This document shows, piece by piece, positions 25,823-35,031 of a DNA stretch of 64,000 nucleotides. Both the position numbers and the translations under genes were made by a program. The DNA lies in NCBI RefSeq assembly GCF_016861695.1, contig NZ_BOLP01000002.1, forward strand, positions 62,001 to 126,000, read 5' to 3'. The notes below the pieces were generated by a model. The model saw only the letters and a list, made by a program, of their open reading frames with translations, did no database searches and was not told the DNA's origin. Numbering within the stretch: position 1 is the stretch's first letter; the number at the start of each line of letters is the position of its first letter. This stretch comes from Levilactobacillus andaensis (GTDB lineage Bacteria; Bacillota; Bacilli; Lactobacillales; Lactobacillaceae).

Positions 25823-26368
25823 ATGAAAAAAAGCATCATCTTGTTGGGCAGCATTGTCCTAATTATCGGCCTGGCGTTTGGCCTGTTGTCCCACCACAAG
25901 CCCGCCACGTCACCGACACCACAGCAATCGGCCAAAACGACAACGCCTCAACGTAAGGCTTCCCACCCCCTCACCGTTGCAGAACTCAACCAAAATTCTC
26001 AGCTGCGGGAGACCTGTATCATTTACTTTGCCGTCAAACACACCAAGCTACAACGTTGGCAGGAATTGTCCGACTTTCAGGTTGGTTGGCAAGTCGAACG
26101 TTATCTCAAGCACAATCCCGACAAATATCTGGTCTGGCCGGATATGAATATCACGTCTGCCGAAAAGAACCTGGAGCCCAACTGGTTTAAGCTCACAACG
26201 GATGGTAACGTCACCTACGACAGCATGATCGTCCATTCCTTCCGCCAAGACCAGACAGCAACGACTACGCTAGCCAAAATTACGCGGCAACTCAACCAAG
26301 ATCACAAGATGGCTACCGTTCGCCATCTCAGTCACAATCTCAGCCAACTTACCCACAAAACCAAATAA
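25823..26368 (+). CDS. Membrane-anchored hypothetical protein, 181 residues
   Basis: Residues 4-22 are a hydrophobic anchor after two lysines; there is no lipobox Cys. A Pro/Thr/Ser/Gln-rich linker (about 25-48) leads to a soluble domain of about 130 residues, expected outside the cell. It contains many Trp and aromatic residues and one Cys. Lactobacilli carry families of short proteins with this plan (anchor, PT linker, small C-terminal domain), mostly uncharacterised. I see no catalytic motif. Transcribed alone. Confidence 0.68.
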   Translation: MKKSIILLGSIVLIIGLAFGLLSHHKPATSPTPQQSAKTTTPQRKASHPLTVAELNQNSQLRETCIIYFAVKHTKLQRWQELSDFQVGWQVERYLKHNPDKYLVWPDMNITSAEKNLEPNWFKLTTDGNVTYDSMIVHSFRQDQTATTTLAKITRQLNQDHKMATVRHLSHNLSQLTHKTK

Positions 26369-26377
26369 CGCTAAACA

Positions 26378-26413
26378 AAACGGCCACCCCCAAACGAGGT
26401 GACCGCTTTTTCG
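26378..26413. terminator. Shared terminator between two converging genes
   Basis: CGGCCACC and GGTGACCG pair best in minus-strand RNA (one G-U instead of a C-A mismatch); T tracts occur on both sides. Confidence 0.8.
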
Positions 26414-26417
26414 ATTA

Positions 26418-27596
26418 CTAATCTTCTAAGGTTTCTGATTCCAATTCAATCAAGCCCTCAGTCCCGGAATTGATCAACGCCTCGATTCGGTCGAGTAACA
26501 TCAACAACCACCCAAAGGCAATTACGAAGCCCACCATTTCAAAAGCCGTCAACGAGAAGTAGCCGAATACTTGAAATAACAGTTCTGCGATAACCAGGGC
26601 AATGCCAACGCCGTAGGACAAATACAAAAAGTCCTTCGTAATGTTTGGCAAAAGCCAACGAACACCAACAATCAACGCAATGATGAAGTAGATTAAGAAA
26701 ACAGCAACTTCATCATGGAGGTCATGTGAGTTCACGTTATTGGGAAAGACACCCACTAGACCCAAGTCGACCGCGGTCAGCGTCAGCAGGATTCGTAACA
26801 CCAGTAACCGCCGCGATCGCGGGAAAAATTCATGCAGGCTCACAAACAGATAGTCGATCAACGCAATCATCAGCAGCGCCGAAAAAATCAGCGTCGCGTT
26901 GAATTGCCAGCCACTGGAAGCATTGCTAGTTCCCAAGAAGCTCAGGTTATGTTGCCACCAGTATTTCTGATTGTTCACGGCCATGGCGATTACGACGCCA
27001 CTAATGATGACCAGCACGAGCACCGTTGACAACACACCGGCGTCGACAATCAAGGCGAAGTAGACCATCACCGAATTCGTGACCAGACCAAAGGCAAACA
27101 TGATAATGCTGGCAGTTACGGACCCAAAAATGGCTCCCTTAAATAGGACGCCCAGCAGCCACATACTCCCAACCAGGACTAGGCCCAGGATTAAGGCAAA
27201 CGACAACACGATTACTGGAAAGTTTCGCCAATAGATATTTTTCGTAAAATGATTCTGCGGATTATTACGGTCCCGGATAAAAAATCCCGCAAACAATAAC
27301 GTTCCCATAATAACTTCCAGTACAATAATAGCAGTTGCTAATGATCGATCTCCCACCAACGGAACGCTGTGTAGTCCCCGCAGCAGGCAAAAAATATAGA
27401 ACCCAATGCTTGTCAATAACGCGGTCACGACCGGCCAAATCAAGACGCGATTCTGGAAAAGCTGTAGCCGTGGTTCCTCAAGTTGCACGACTAATCGGTC
27501 TCGTTTCACCACCAGTTTAACCGGTGTTTTGTCGGTTAGCTTAAGTTGCTCGCTAATTTCCGGCGGTATTTTTAATTGAAAATCCTTACTCTTCAT
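26418..27596 (-). CDS. AbrB-like domain fused to a DUF998-like membrane protein
   Basis: 392 residues from the ATG at 27596, which follows GGAGGG; the GTG four codons earlier lies within that site. Residues 1-45 (FQLKIPPEISEQLKLTDKTPVKLVVKRDRLVVQL) look like a single SpoVT/AbrB swapped-hairpin half. Nine or ten membrane helices follow. The block from NLSFLGTSN to SHDLHDEVA is like DUF998 proteins (LVGIFP..HxLH). The fusion suggests a membrane protein that dimerises or binds DNA through its N-terminus. The function is not known. Confidence 0.75.
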   Translation of the reverse strand: MKSKDFQLKIPPEISEQLKLTDKTPVKLVVKRDRLVVQLEEPRLQLFQNRVLIWPVVTALLTSIGFYIFCLLRGLHSVPLVGDRSLATAIIVLEVIMGTLLFAGFFIRDRNNPQNHFTKNIYWRNFPVIVLSFALILGLVLVGSMWLLGVLFKGAIFGSVTASIIMFAFGLVTNSVMVYFALIVDAGVLSTVLVLVIISGVVIAMAVNNQKYWWQHNLSFLGTSNASSGWQFNATLIFSALLMIALIDYLFVSLHEFFPRSRRLLVLRILLTLTAVDLGLVGVFPNNVNSHDLHDEVAVFLIYFIIALIVGVRWLLPNITKDFLYLSYGVGIALVIAELLFQVFGYFSLTAFEMVGFVIAFGWLLMLLDRIEALINSGTEGLIELESETLED

Positions 27597-27754
27597 GTTT
27601 CCCTCCACGACCTCATTCCACTATGATTTCCATTATAACAAGTTTTATCACTAGATTGGTTAGGTTGCGGGTAATTTTGTGGTGGAGTGGTTTGTGGAGT
27701 TAGAAAGCAGTCAAAATATATTGAAAATAGCGATACTAATATGCTCCTTAACAT

Positions 27755-28033
27755 TTAGTTCTTAAATTGATTCCAGTAGCAGTCACCACTGACTACTGGA
27801 TTATCCGGCAATATCTGCTGCTGAATTAAGTAATCTATTGCCACCGCATAGTCTAGGGAATCCTCATTGGCCTGAACAGCTCTTTCTAACCACAGAAATT
27901 TTTCTTGCGCAATAGCTATAACCATTTGACCATCCGGACGTACAATCAGAATTGTCTCATCGTTAATGGTGATTAAATCCAAGTAAGTTTTGAAATGTCG
28001 TTCAAAATCAAGTTGTGTCACAGTTAAAGTCAT
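27755..28033 (-). CDS. Solitary Phd/YefM-like antitoxin
   Basis: 92 residues. The first 55 (MTLTVTQLDFERHFKTYL, ETILIVRPDGQMVIAIAQEKFLWLE) fit the Phd/YefM fold: beta-alpha-alpha-beta-beta-alpha with a basic or Gly turn between the strands. The C-terminal part is a helix and a tail that would wrap a toxin. No RelE, YoeB or Doc toxin lies beside it; 120 bp downstream and 140 bp upstream are empty. It may serve a distant toxin or act as a plain repressor. AAAGGGATGG precedes the ATG. Confidence 0.7.
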   Translation of the reverse strand: MTLTVTQLDFERHFKTYLDLITINDETILIVRPDGQMVIAIAQEKFLWLERAVQANEDSLDYAVAIDYLIQQQILPDNPVVSGDCYWNQFKN

Positions 28034-28123
28034 TCAAGCCATCCCTTTCATGGTTGACTCCTATCGTACGTGATAATTACGAAACATACTATTAAAAGGA
28101 CTTTCACTCTTAATTTTTCATCT

Positions 28124-28155
28124 CAAAAAGGACGACACCACCTCGGTCCCGTCCT
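28124..28155 (-). terminator. Terminator of the aldo/keto reductase pair
   Basis: Minus-strand AGGACG and CGTCCT pair with an inner ACC/GGT helix, followed by five T. Confidence 0.8.
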
Positions 28156-28179
28156 CAAACAAATCATCTTATTTTCGTC

Positions 28180-29043
28180 TTAGTCGTCCGCGTGAACATC
28201 GTAGGCACTCAACATTTCCAGCACGCCCGGTGCATCTGGATCATGTTGGCCCTTACCTTTATCCAAGGCTTCCAGTTGGGCCATTTCATCATCACTCAAC
28301 GTGAAGTCGAAGATGTCCAAGTTGCTCTTGATCCGGTCAGCGTGAACGGACTTGGGGAAGACAATGACGCCCAGTTGATTTTCAAACCGCAAGATAATCT
28401 GACCGACGTTCTTGTTGTGCGCCGCAGCCATTTTAACAATGACTGGATCAGTAATCAGCGCTTGGTTTCCTTGGCCTAATGGCGCCCACGCCTCCAGCTT
28501 AACGTCATCGGCCGCCATGATTTTCCGGATTTCTTTTTGCTGGAAGTACGGATTGAATTCGACCTGGTTCACAGCTGGCATCACGTTAAATTGTGGGACA
28601 AAGCTCCGCCAAATCTTGGGGGTCATATTGGAGACCCCAATCGACTTCAGCTTGCCGGCTTGTTGGGCCTCCTCCATCGCCCGCCAAGCACCCGGCACAT
28701 CCCCATATGGTTGGTGAATCAGGTAAAGGTCGAGGTAGTCCAACCCCGTCTTCTTCAGTGAGAGGTCGATGGCCTTCTTGGCCGGTTCGTAACCAAAGTC
28801 TTGTAGCCATAGCTTGCTGGTGACCCAGATCTGGTCGCGAGGAATGCCGCTATCCTTGATAGCACGGCCAACCTCGGCTTCATTGAAGTAGGCAACGGCC
28901 GTGTCGATATGCCGGTAACCAACTTTTAGCGCCTCGGCCACAGCCTTATAGGTTGAGCCATCGCTAGGAATTTGAAATGTCCCGAAGCCAATTGCGGGGA
29001 TATTGTTACCATCGTTTAATTTAATTGTTGGTGTCATTTTCAT
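28180..29043 (-). CDS. Aldo/keto reductase, 2,5-diketo-D-gluconate reductase branch (second of pair)
   Basis: 287 residues. AKR signatures: IPAIGFGTFQ at the start, GYRHIDTAVAYFNEAEVG with catalytic Asp and Tyr, WVTSKLW with the Lys, and LYLIHQPYG with the His. VFPKSVHADRIKSN near residue 235 is the NADPH-binding KS..R motif. It reduces small aldehydes or ketones with NADPH in the cytosol. Its ATG begins one base after the stop of the upstream paralogue, and AAAGGAGT lies within that paralogue's end, so the two are cotranscribed and probably translationally coupled. Confidence 0.93.
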   Translation of the reverse strand: MKMTPTIKLNDGNNIPAIGFGTFQIPSDGSTYKAVAEALKVGYRHIDTAVAYFNEAEVGRAIKDSGIPRDQIWVTSKLWLQDFGYEPAKKAIDLSLKKTGLDYLDLYLIHQPYGDVPGAWRAMEEAQQAGKLKSIGVSNMTPKIWRSFVPQFNVMPAVNQVEFNPYFQQKEIRKIMAADDVKLEAWAPLGQGNQALITDPVIVKMAAAHNKNVGQIILRFENQLGVIVFPKSVHADRIKSNLDIFDFTLSDDEMAQLEALDKGKGQHDPDAPGVLEMLSAYDVHADD

Positions 29044-29044
29044 A

Positions 29045-29914
29045 TTACTCCTTTAATTGTTTTAGGCTTGAGCCGAAAATTTGTTCAATCGTCACTGGAT
29101 CGCGGTGGTCAAAGAATTGACTCTCCTGCCGGTCCAAAGAGGCCATGGTCGCCAGCTCATCGTCAGTCAGCTCGAAGTCGAAAACGTCCATGTTCTCCAC
29201 CATCCGCTCGCGGTGAACGGACTTCGGAATCACCGTGATTCCGCGTTGTAACAACCATCTGAGGATGACTTGGCCGACCGTCTTACCGTGAGCCTGCGCA
29301 ATAGTCCGAATCGTAGCGTTCGTAAAGAGATCGTGCTTACCCTCAGCGAATGGCGCCCAAGCCTCGACCCGCACGTCTTCGCCCTGGTTAAATTGAACTT
29401 CGCTCTCCTGTTGATACCAAGGGTTCACTTCAATCTGGTTCACGACCGGTTTCACGTTCATTGTGAGTTCCAAGTTTTTCAGTTGGTCGGCATAAAAATT
29501 TGAGACCCCAATCGACCGAATTTTTCCCGCCTGTTGGGCCTCTTCCAATGCGCGCCAAGCCCCCATCGTATCGCCATAAGGCTGATGCAACAGGTATAAG
29601 TCGAGATAATCCAGCCCCAGTCGTTGCAAGGATGCGTCGATGCCCTGCTTGGCCCGGTCATAGGTGAACTCAGACACCCACAGCTTAGAGGTCACAAAGA
29701 TATCGTCACGCGCCACACTACTCTTCTTGATGGCGCGGCCAACCGCTTCTTCATTCCGATAGGCCGTGGCGGTATCCAATAGCCGATAACCAGAATCCAA
29801 CGCATCACTAACAGCGGCTTCACATTGCGCTAAATCGGGGACCTGGAAAACACCGAAACCTAATTGTGGCATCTCTACACCATCGTTTAATTTAATTGTT
29901 GGAACCTTAGTCAT
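29045..29914 (-). CDS. Aldo/keto reductase, 2,5-diketo-D-gluconate reductase branch (first of pair)
   Basis: 289 residues from the ATG at 29914, chosen for AAAGGAAG upstream; earlier in-frame starts lack a site. Same family as the next gene: MPQLGFGVFQ, GYRLLDTATAYRNEEAVG, FVTSKLW, LYLLHQPYG and VIPKSVHRERMVEN. The pair clearly derives from tandem duplication and has since diverged, which suggests different substrates. It reads divergently from a LysR gene at 30147 that is interrupted by a stop codon. That regulator would be the obvious controller of this pair. Confidence 0.93.
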   Translation of the reverse strand: MTKVPTIKLNDGVEMPQLGFGVFQVPDLAQCEAAVSDALDSGYRLLDTATAYRNEEAVGRAIKKSSVARDDIFVTSKLWVSEFTYDRAKQGIDASLQRLGLDYLDLYLLHQPYGDTMGAWRALEEAQQAGKIRSIGVSNFYADQLKNLELTMNVKPVVNQIEVNPWYQQESEVQFNQGEDVRVEAWAPFAEGKHDLFTNATIRTIAQAHGKTVGQVILRWLLQRGITVIPKSVHRERMVENMDVFDFELTDDELATMASLDRQESQFFDHRDPVTIEQIFGSSLKQLKE

Positions 29915-30146
29915 ATTTAGGGGACTTCCTTTCACCATTTGAATAAATTAACTATAGGCCCAAACTAACTGATTGAAAATTACTACTTAATCATGCTAGT
30001 ATACGGTTAATGTATACTGATGTGATTAGCCAGCGCCAGGTCAGCATTAACCTGATATATTCTGATTATACGGCTTAGCATCTTTTCAACAAGAAGCCAC
30101 TTTAAAGTGCGCTAGTCACCAAAAAGTAATTATTAGGAGGTCCCTT

Positions 30147-31022
30147 ATGATTGAGAACTATCTATTAGAAGAACTGGTCGCCTTCGCTGAAACCGGAACG
30201 CTAGCTAAAACAGCGGCGGCCCTCAACGTGACCCAGCCAACGGTGACCCGCGGTATGCAAAAATTAGAGACAGATTGGGAGGTTCAGCTCTTCGACCGTC
30301 AACCTAACCGTTTGAGCTTGACTCCTGCTGGAGAATTAGCGGCTAAAGAAGCGGCCACCCTGTTAGCGGCGAACCACCAAGCCGTGGAACGGGTCCGCAA
30401 CTTTGCGCACAGTCGCCGCGTCCTTACCATTGCAACCACCGTCCCCGGCCCTTTGGTCGCACTAAAGTACATTCAAGCTCAGCTGCCGGAACACACACAA
30501 TTACCAGGGGCTTCTCAGCCCGAAGACCAAGTCATCGCCGGTCTCAAAAACAACGACTACTTGCTTGGCTTTTCCAATCATTCCCTATCGACAGAAGCCA
30601 TTGACTCACAACTGATCGGTACCGAACACCTCGCCATCAACCTCAATCAATTCATGTTTCAGGCCAATCAATCCACCATTACCTTTGCCGAGCTGAAGGA
30701 TCTCAGCTTCGTCGTCCCCAGCGACATCGGTCCTTAGCGCGAAATCATTCAAGCTAACATCCCCAACGCCAAGTTTTTCTATCAGGAAGAACGGGTGGCC
30801 CTGGCTGAGATTACGAAATACGCCGACTTTCCTTACTTCAGCACCAATATTTCCGCGTTCGATGCAATCGTCCCCCAGCAAGCCAAAGCTAACGACAGCC
30901 GCATTTGCCTGCCAATCAGCGATGCTGCGGCACAGATGCCGATTTACGCCATTTACCTGCGTTCGGAAACCGCTCGGGTCCAACCGGTCATTTCGCAGCT
31001 AAAGGCAGTTTGGCCTGACTAA
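30147..31022 (+). pseudogene. LysR-family regulator interrupted by an in-frame TAG
   Basis: AGGAGG and ATG at 30147 start a normal LysR N-terminus (EELVAFAETGTLAKTAAALN, TQPTVTRGMQKLE). The frame stops at TAG (30735-30737) after residue 196, in PSDIGP. The same frame then continues REIIQANIPNAKF through YAIYLRSETARVQ to TAA at 31020-31022, giving the expected total length of about 291. So a single base change split the effector-binding domain. A Trp codon (TGG) changed to TAG is the simplest origin. The DNA-binding domain remains intact and might still bind. Sequencing error or readthrough are alternatives. Confidence 0.88.
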
Positions 31023-31148
31023 CGCCAGCCATACGCCACCTGCATACACAACAATGCGAGATAAGCATTAGACATCGTTCCCCCGCACGGCTAAACTAGC
31101 TTATGGTTACCATTTACATTGGAAAGTAAGGATTCTTTACAAGCCAAC

Positions 31149-31162
31149 TGGAAACGCTTAGA
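31149..31162. promoter_or_regulatory. cre-like site upstream of the alcohol dehydrogenase
   Basis: TGGAAACGCTTAGA differs from the cre consensus only at the penultimate base (G for C). It is 35 bp before the ATG of the dehydrogenase gene, in a position suited to CcpA repression. Confidence 0.5.
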
Positions 31163-31196
31163 ATTTCTGTAGAGTCAATTTAGGAGGATAAATGAT

Positions 31197-32237
31197 ATGA
31201 AATCCACTATTTTTATGAAACCTGGCAAAGTTGAAATCGAGGACATCGATAAGCCTAAGATTCAGGCGCCCGACGACGTCATCATTCACGTCGTGCGGAC
31301 CTGTGTCTGTGGATCCGACCTATGGGCTTACCGTGGCTTAGAAGACAAGGCTGCCCATTCCGAAAACTCCGGTCACGAAGCCATCGGAATCGTCGAAGAA
31401 GTCGGCACTGACATCACGACCGTTAAGCCCGGCGACTTCGTTATCTCCCCATTTACGCACGGTTGCGGTCACTGTGCCGCTTGTCTTGCCGGCTTTGATG
31501 GCGTTTGCCAAAACCACACCGACAACTTCAGTAACGGTGTGCAATCTGAATACATTCGTTTCCAACACGGCGAATGGGCTTTGGTTAAGATTCCTGGCAA
31601 GCCAGCCGACTACAGCGACGCTATGCTCAAGTCCCTGTTGAGCCTCGCCGACGTCATGGCTACCGGTTACCACGCCGCCCGCGTTGCCAACGTGAAGACC
31701 GGTGACACGGTCGTCGTTGTTGGTGACGGTGCCGTTGGTCTCTGTGGGGTTATCGCCGCTCAAATGCGCGGTGCCAAGCGGATCATTGCTATGAGTCGTC
31801 ACGAAGACCGGCAACAACTCGCTACCGAATTTGGCGCGACTGACATCGTGGCTGAACGTGGTGATGATGCCGTTGCCAAGGTCCTTGAATTGACCAATGG
31901 TGCTGGTGCCGATGCCGTTCTGGAATGTGTCGGGACTGAGTTGTCCAACGACACGGCCATGAAGGTTGCTCGTCCAGGTGCTATCGTTGGCCGGGTTGGT
32001 CTGCCTCATGAACCTAAGATGGACATGACCACGTCCTTCTACACCAACACGATCATCGCCGGTGGCCCCGCTTCCGTCACGACCTACGACAAGCAAGTCT
32101 TGTTAAAAGCCGTCTTGGATGGCGACATTCACCCTGGCAAGGTCTTCACCAAGGAATTTGCGCTCGATGATATCGACGACGCTTACCAAGCCATGACCAA
32201 CCGTGAAGCTATCAAGTCACTGATTGTGGTCGACTAA
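31197..32237 (+). CDS. Zinc-dependent medium-chain alcohol dehydrogenase
   Basis: 346 residues. Catalytic zinc ligands are in TCVCGSDLW (Cys, Asp) and SGHEAIG (His, Glu). The structural zinc loop CGHCAACLAGFDGVC has its four Cys. The Rossmann fold GDGAVGLCG binds NAD(P). The C-terminal FALDDIDDAYQAM is typical of the threonine/alcohol dehydrogenase superfamily. The substrate may be a secondary alcohol, diol or aldehyde. TAGGAGG precedes the ATG and a strong terminator follows. Codons are strongly biased to C/G-ending forms, which hints at high expression. A cre-like element lies upstream. Confidence 0.93.
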   Translation: MKSTIFMKPGKVEIEDIDKPKIQAPDDVIIHVVRTCVCGSDLWAYRGLEDKAAHSENSGHEAIGIVEEVGTDITTVKPGDFVISPFTHGCGHCAACLAGFDGVCQNHTDNFSNGVQSEYIRFQHGEWALVKIPGKPADYSDAMLKSLLSLADVMATGYHAARVANVKTGDTVVVVGDGAVGLCGVIAAQMRGAKRIIAMSRHEDRQQLATEFGATDIVAERGDDAVAKVLELTNGAGADAVLECVGTELSNDTAMKVARPGAIVGRVGLPHEPKMDMTTSFYTNTIIAGGPASVTTYDKQVLLKAVLDGDIHPGKVFTKEFALDDIDDAYQAMTNREAIKSLIVVD

Positions 32238-32249
32238 TTTACCGAAATT

Positions 32250-32298
32250 AAAAAGGCGCTCAGAACTCCGTTGGGATGTTCTGAGCGCCTTTTTTGTC
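32250..32298 (+). terminator. Strong terminator after the alcohol dehydrogenase
   Basis: AAGGCGCTCAGAAC and GTTCTGAGCGCCTT are perfect inverted repeats with a T tail. Confidence 0.97.
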
Positions 32299-32400
32299 GA
32301 TTTTTCGCTTCTCTAACTACCTCTAACCACAAAAAAGTTCCAGAATCACCTACCGATTCCGAAACTCTCAAATTACGATTTAATAGTTCAGGTGCGTCTG

Positions 32401-32976
32401 TTACTTCAGAACGGCAAAGCCACCCGTCCAGCCAATCTTTTCGCCGGCCGCTAAGGTCATTTGTAAGAAACCAAAGCTTTCCAGCTCGTGTGCTCGCTTC
32501 AAGGAACCAGCGTCAACGAAGGCTACGCCACTGTCGGTCAAGGCGTCTGCAAGCAATTGCTTTGCAGCGGCATCGTCACCGGCAGCCATCACGGTCGTCT
32601 GTGCTTGGTCGCTGACCTTACGACTCTGTAAGGTTGCAGCAAAGGTCGTGTTGAAGGCCTTCAGCACCTTAGATTCTGGCAACAGTTCAGCAATCTGTGC
32701 GGTTGCGGAGCTGTCGGCTGGAACAACTAATTCGTCCCAAGTTTCGAAGTTCAAGGGGTTCGTGATGTCGACAACGACCTTGCCTGCCAAAGCGGCTTGG
32801 TTGGCCTTGGCAATGCTGATTGCGGCTGGGTATGGCACGGCCAGAACGACAATCTCGCCTAAGTTTTCAACTGGATCATTAGAGTCGATGAAGCTAACCT
32901 GATTGCCACCCTGTGTAAAGACGTCGCCGATTGCTTGACCCATGTTTCCCTTACCAAAAATTGTAATTGCTGCCAT
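32401..32976 (-). CDS. NADP-binding oxidoreductase, F420-reductase-like
   Basis: 191 residues. The N-terminal Rossmann motif GKGNMGQAIGDVF binds NADP, and VVDITNPLNF and KAFNTTFA are the blocks typical of the coenzyme-F420:NADP oxidoreductase-like family (also near ProC). Lactobacilli lack F420, so the true partner is another molecule. The gene is divergent from an Rrf2 regulator at 33139, in an arrangement common for redox-responsive reductases. It was probably regulated from the shared 162-bp AT-rich gap. Confidence 0.87.
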   Translation of the reverse strand: MAAITIFGKGNMGQAIGDVFTQGGNQVSFIDSNDPVENLGEIVVLAVPYPAAISIAKANQAALAGKVVVDITNPLNFETWDELVVPADSSATAQIAELLPESKVLKAFNTTFAATLQSRKVSDQAQTTVMAAGDDAAAKQLLADALTDSGVAFVDAGSLKRAHELESFGFLQMTLAAGEKIGWTGGFAVLK

Positions 32977-33138
32977 AATGCAGACCCCCTGATTTGTTTT
33001 GTATTATTTTTAAGTACACTTTTAAGATACGACATTTCATTTTAATTGTCAATTTATTAGCTTAATCAATCCTTTTACCTGATTTTTATCTAAAACTGTT
33101 ATAGAATATAATACAAGAACACAAAGAGAGGGGATCAC

Positions 33139-33567
33139 ATGGCTAACACACAATTCAGCGACACCATCCACGTGCTGGTCTACATTGCTTATTTTAAAGG
33201 TAAAAAATTGACCAGTCAGGAAATCGCCAGCAGCCTCGAAACGTCACCCAGCCTCATTCGAAAAATCATGGCTAACTTAAAACATCACGACCTGCTCGCA
33301 CCCACGCATGGACCGACACAGCTTGCCCTGTCCAGGGAGCCCGACGCCATTACGTTGCGGGACATCTACGCCACCTTGCCCAACCAGGCCCCCCTGCTCA
33401 ACGTTGATACGCACACGTCGCAGAACTGTCCGGTAGGCAAGACCGTGCCCAAGGTGCTGACCAACTACTACGCCGAGATTCAAGCGGCCGCCGAGGCTAA
33501 AATGGCTAAAATCACGCTCCAGGATGTCTTGAACGACGTTACCCTGCTTCAGCGATTAGAAGCCTAA
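33139..33567 (+). CDS. Rrf2-family transcriptional regulator
   Basis: 142 residues. The N-terminal winged helix is seen in FSDTIHVLVYIAYFKGKKLTSQEIASSL and SPSLIRKIMANLKHHDLL. Iron-sulfur members have three Cys in the mid-region; here only one remains (QNCPVG), so this protein is of the YwnA-like type without a cluster and may sense oxidation or electrophiles through that Cys. It presumably controls itself and the divergent reductase gene; the spacer has mirrored TGTATTAT/ATAATACA elements at about 33000 and 33108. AGAGGGGA precedes the ATG. Confidence 0.88.
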   Translation: MANTQFSDTIHVLVYIAYFKGKKLTSQEIASSLETSPSLIRKIMANLKHHDLLAPTHGPTQLALSREPDAITLRDIYATLPNQAPLLNVDTHTSQNCPVGKTVPKVLTNYYAEIQAAAEAKMAKITLQDVLNDVTLLQRLEA

Positions 33568-33605
33568 CAAAAAGACCGACTCCACTACGGAATCGGTCTT
33601 TTTTG
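33568..33605. terminator. Terminator between rrf2-like gene and asnS
   Basis: AAAAAGACCGA and TCGGTCTTTTTT are inverted repeats with tracts on both sides. Confidence 0.93.
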
Positions 33606-33615
33606 ATCATCATAT

Positions 33616-35010
33616 TTAGAATTCAGCGTTACCTGGTGTCCGTGGGTAAGGGATGACGTCGCGGATGTTTTCCATCCCGGTCACGTACATCAATAACCGT
33701 TCGAACCCGATCCCATAGCCGGAGTGAGGCGTTTCGCCGTACTTCCGCAGGTCGAGGTACCATTGGTATTCTTCTTGTGGCAAATTGTGGCTCTTGATCT
33801 TTTCGGCCATTTCAACGTAACGTTCTTCACGTTGACTCCCACCGATCAATTCACCGATCCGTGGTACCAATAAGTCAGCTGCAGCAACGGTCTTGCCGTC
33901 GTCGTTGTCCCGCATGTAGAAGGCCTTGATTTCCTTAGGATAATCCGTCAAGAAGGTTGGCCGCTTGTAAACCTGTTCGCACAGGTAGCGTTCGTGTTCC
34001 GCCTGTAAGTCGAGACCCCAGTAAACGGGAACGTCGAACTTAACGGGTGCCTTTTCCAACTGCTCGATGGCTTGCGTGTAGGTCACTTGGGCGAACTTTT
34101 CGTTGGTCGTTTGGTGTAAGCGGTCCAACAAGCTCTCATCGACAGCGCCGTTCAAGAAGTCCAATTCGTCCTTTGCGTTTTCCAGCAAGTAGTTGACCAC
34201 GTACTTCAATAACCCTTCGGACTCGTTGATGACATCTTGCAGGTCAGCGAAGGCCATTTCTGGTTCGATCATCCAGAATTCTGAGGCGTGCCGGGCCGTA
34301 TGGGAGTTTTCTGCCCGGAAAGTTGGGCCAAACGTGTAAACGTCTCGTAAAGCTAAGGCAAAGGCTTCGACTGGTAATTGGCCACTAACGGTCAGGTTCG
34401 TTTCCTTCTTAAAGAAGTCCGCGTGATCGTCGACCTTGCCATCGTCCGTCTTAGGCAGGTTGTTCATGTCCAGCGTGGTGACCCGGAACATTTCGCCGGC
34501 CCCTTCACTGTCACTACTGGTGATGATTGGCGTGTTCACATAGGTAAAGCCGTGACCTTGGAGGTACTGGTGAATGGCAAACGCAGCCAATGAGCGAATC
34601 CGGAACACCGCGTAGAACGTGTTGGTCCGAGGCCGCAAGTGGGCCATCGTCCGCAGGTATTCGTAGGAGTGCTTCTTCTTTTGTAAGGGATAATCGTTGT
34701 CGGAAGAGCCTTCCAATACGATTTCCTTGGCGTGAACTTCCAGGGGTTGCTTGGCGTCCGGCGTGTACAGGACCGTCCCCACAACTTTAATCGTCGAACT
34801 CAAAGGTAACTTGGTTAATTCGGCGTAGTTGTCGATGTCACTCTTCATGACGATTTGAGCATTTCTGATGGTTGACCCATCGCTTAATTCGATAAAACCG
34901 ACGCGCTTAGAGCCCCGCACCGTCTTCACCCAACCGTGTAAGACAACTTCTTCGCTTTCGGCAAAATGGGTTTCGCCAAATAGATCTTTAACTAAAACTT
35001 CTGTCATCAT
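33616..35010 (-). CDS. asnS: Asparaginyl-tRNA synthetase
   Basis: 464 residues. The OB-fold anticodon-binding domain ([25 protein letters not shown]) precedes the class II core. Motif 2 is [20 protein letters not shown] and motif 3 is [21 protein letters not shown] is the asparagine-specific form. At 464 it is nearer the length of the E. coli enzyme (466) than the usual 430-residue Bacillus type, so it may be the longer of two lineages known in Firmicutes. AAGGAGAA precedes tandem ATGs at 35010/35007. A T-box leader upstream controls it by uncharged tRNA-Asn. Confidence 0.97.
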   Translation of the reverse strand: MMTEVLVKDLFGETHFAESEEVVLHGWVKTVRGSKRVGFIELSDGSTIRNAQIVMKSDIDNYAELTKLPLSSTIKVVGTVLYTPDAKQPLEVHAKEIVLEGSSDNDYPLQKKKHSYEYLRTMAHLRPRTNTFYAVFRIRSLAAFAIHQYLQGHGFTYVNTPIITSSDSEGAGEMFRVTTLDMNNLPKTDDGKVDDHADFFKKETNLTVSGQLPVEAFALALRDVYTFGPTFRAENSHTARHASEFWMIEPEMAFADLQDVINESEGLLKYVVNYLLENAKDELDFLNGAVDESLLDRLHQTTNEKFAQVTYTQAIEQLEKAPVKFDVPVYWGLDLQAEHERYLCEQVYKRPTFLTDYPKEIKAFYMRDNDDGKTVAAADLLVPRIGELIGGSQREERYVEMAEKIKSHNLPQEEYQWYLDLRKYGETPHSGYGIGFERLLMYVTGMENIRDVIPYPRTPGNAEF

Positions 35011-35031
35011 TTATTCTCCTTCTGTGGCCAC

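Noticed and set aside
31338-32096. 252-codon open frame antisense to the alcohol dehydrogenase
   Set aside because: A shadow caused by strong third-position bias of the real gene; no start signal and no recognisable domain.
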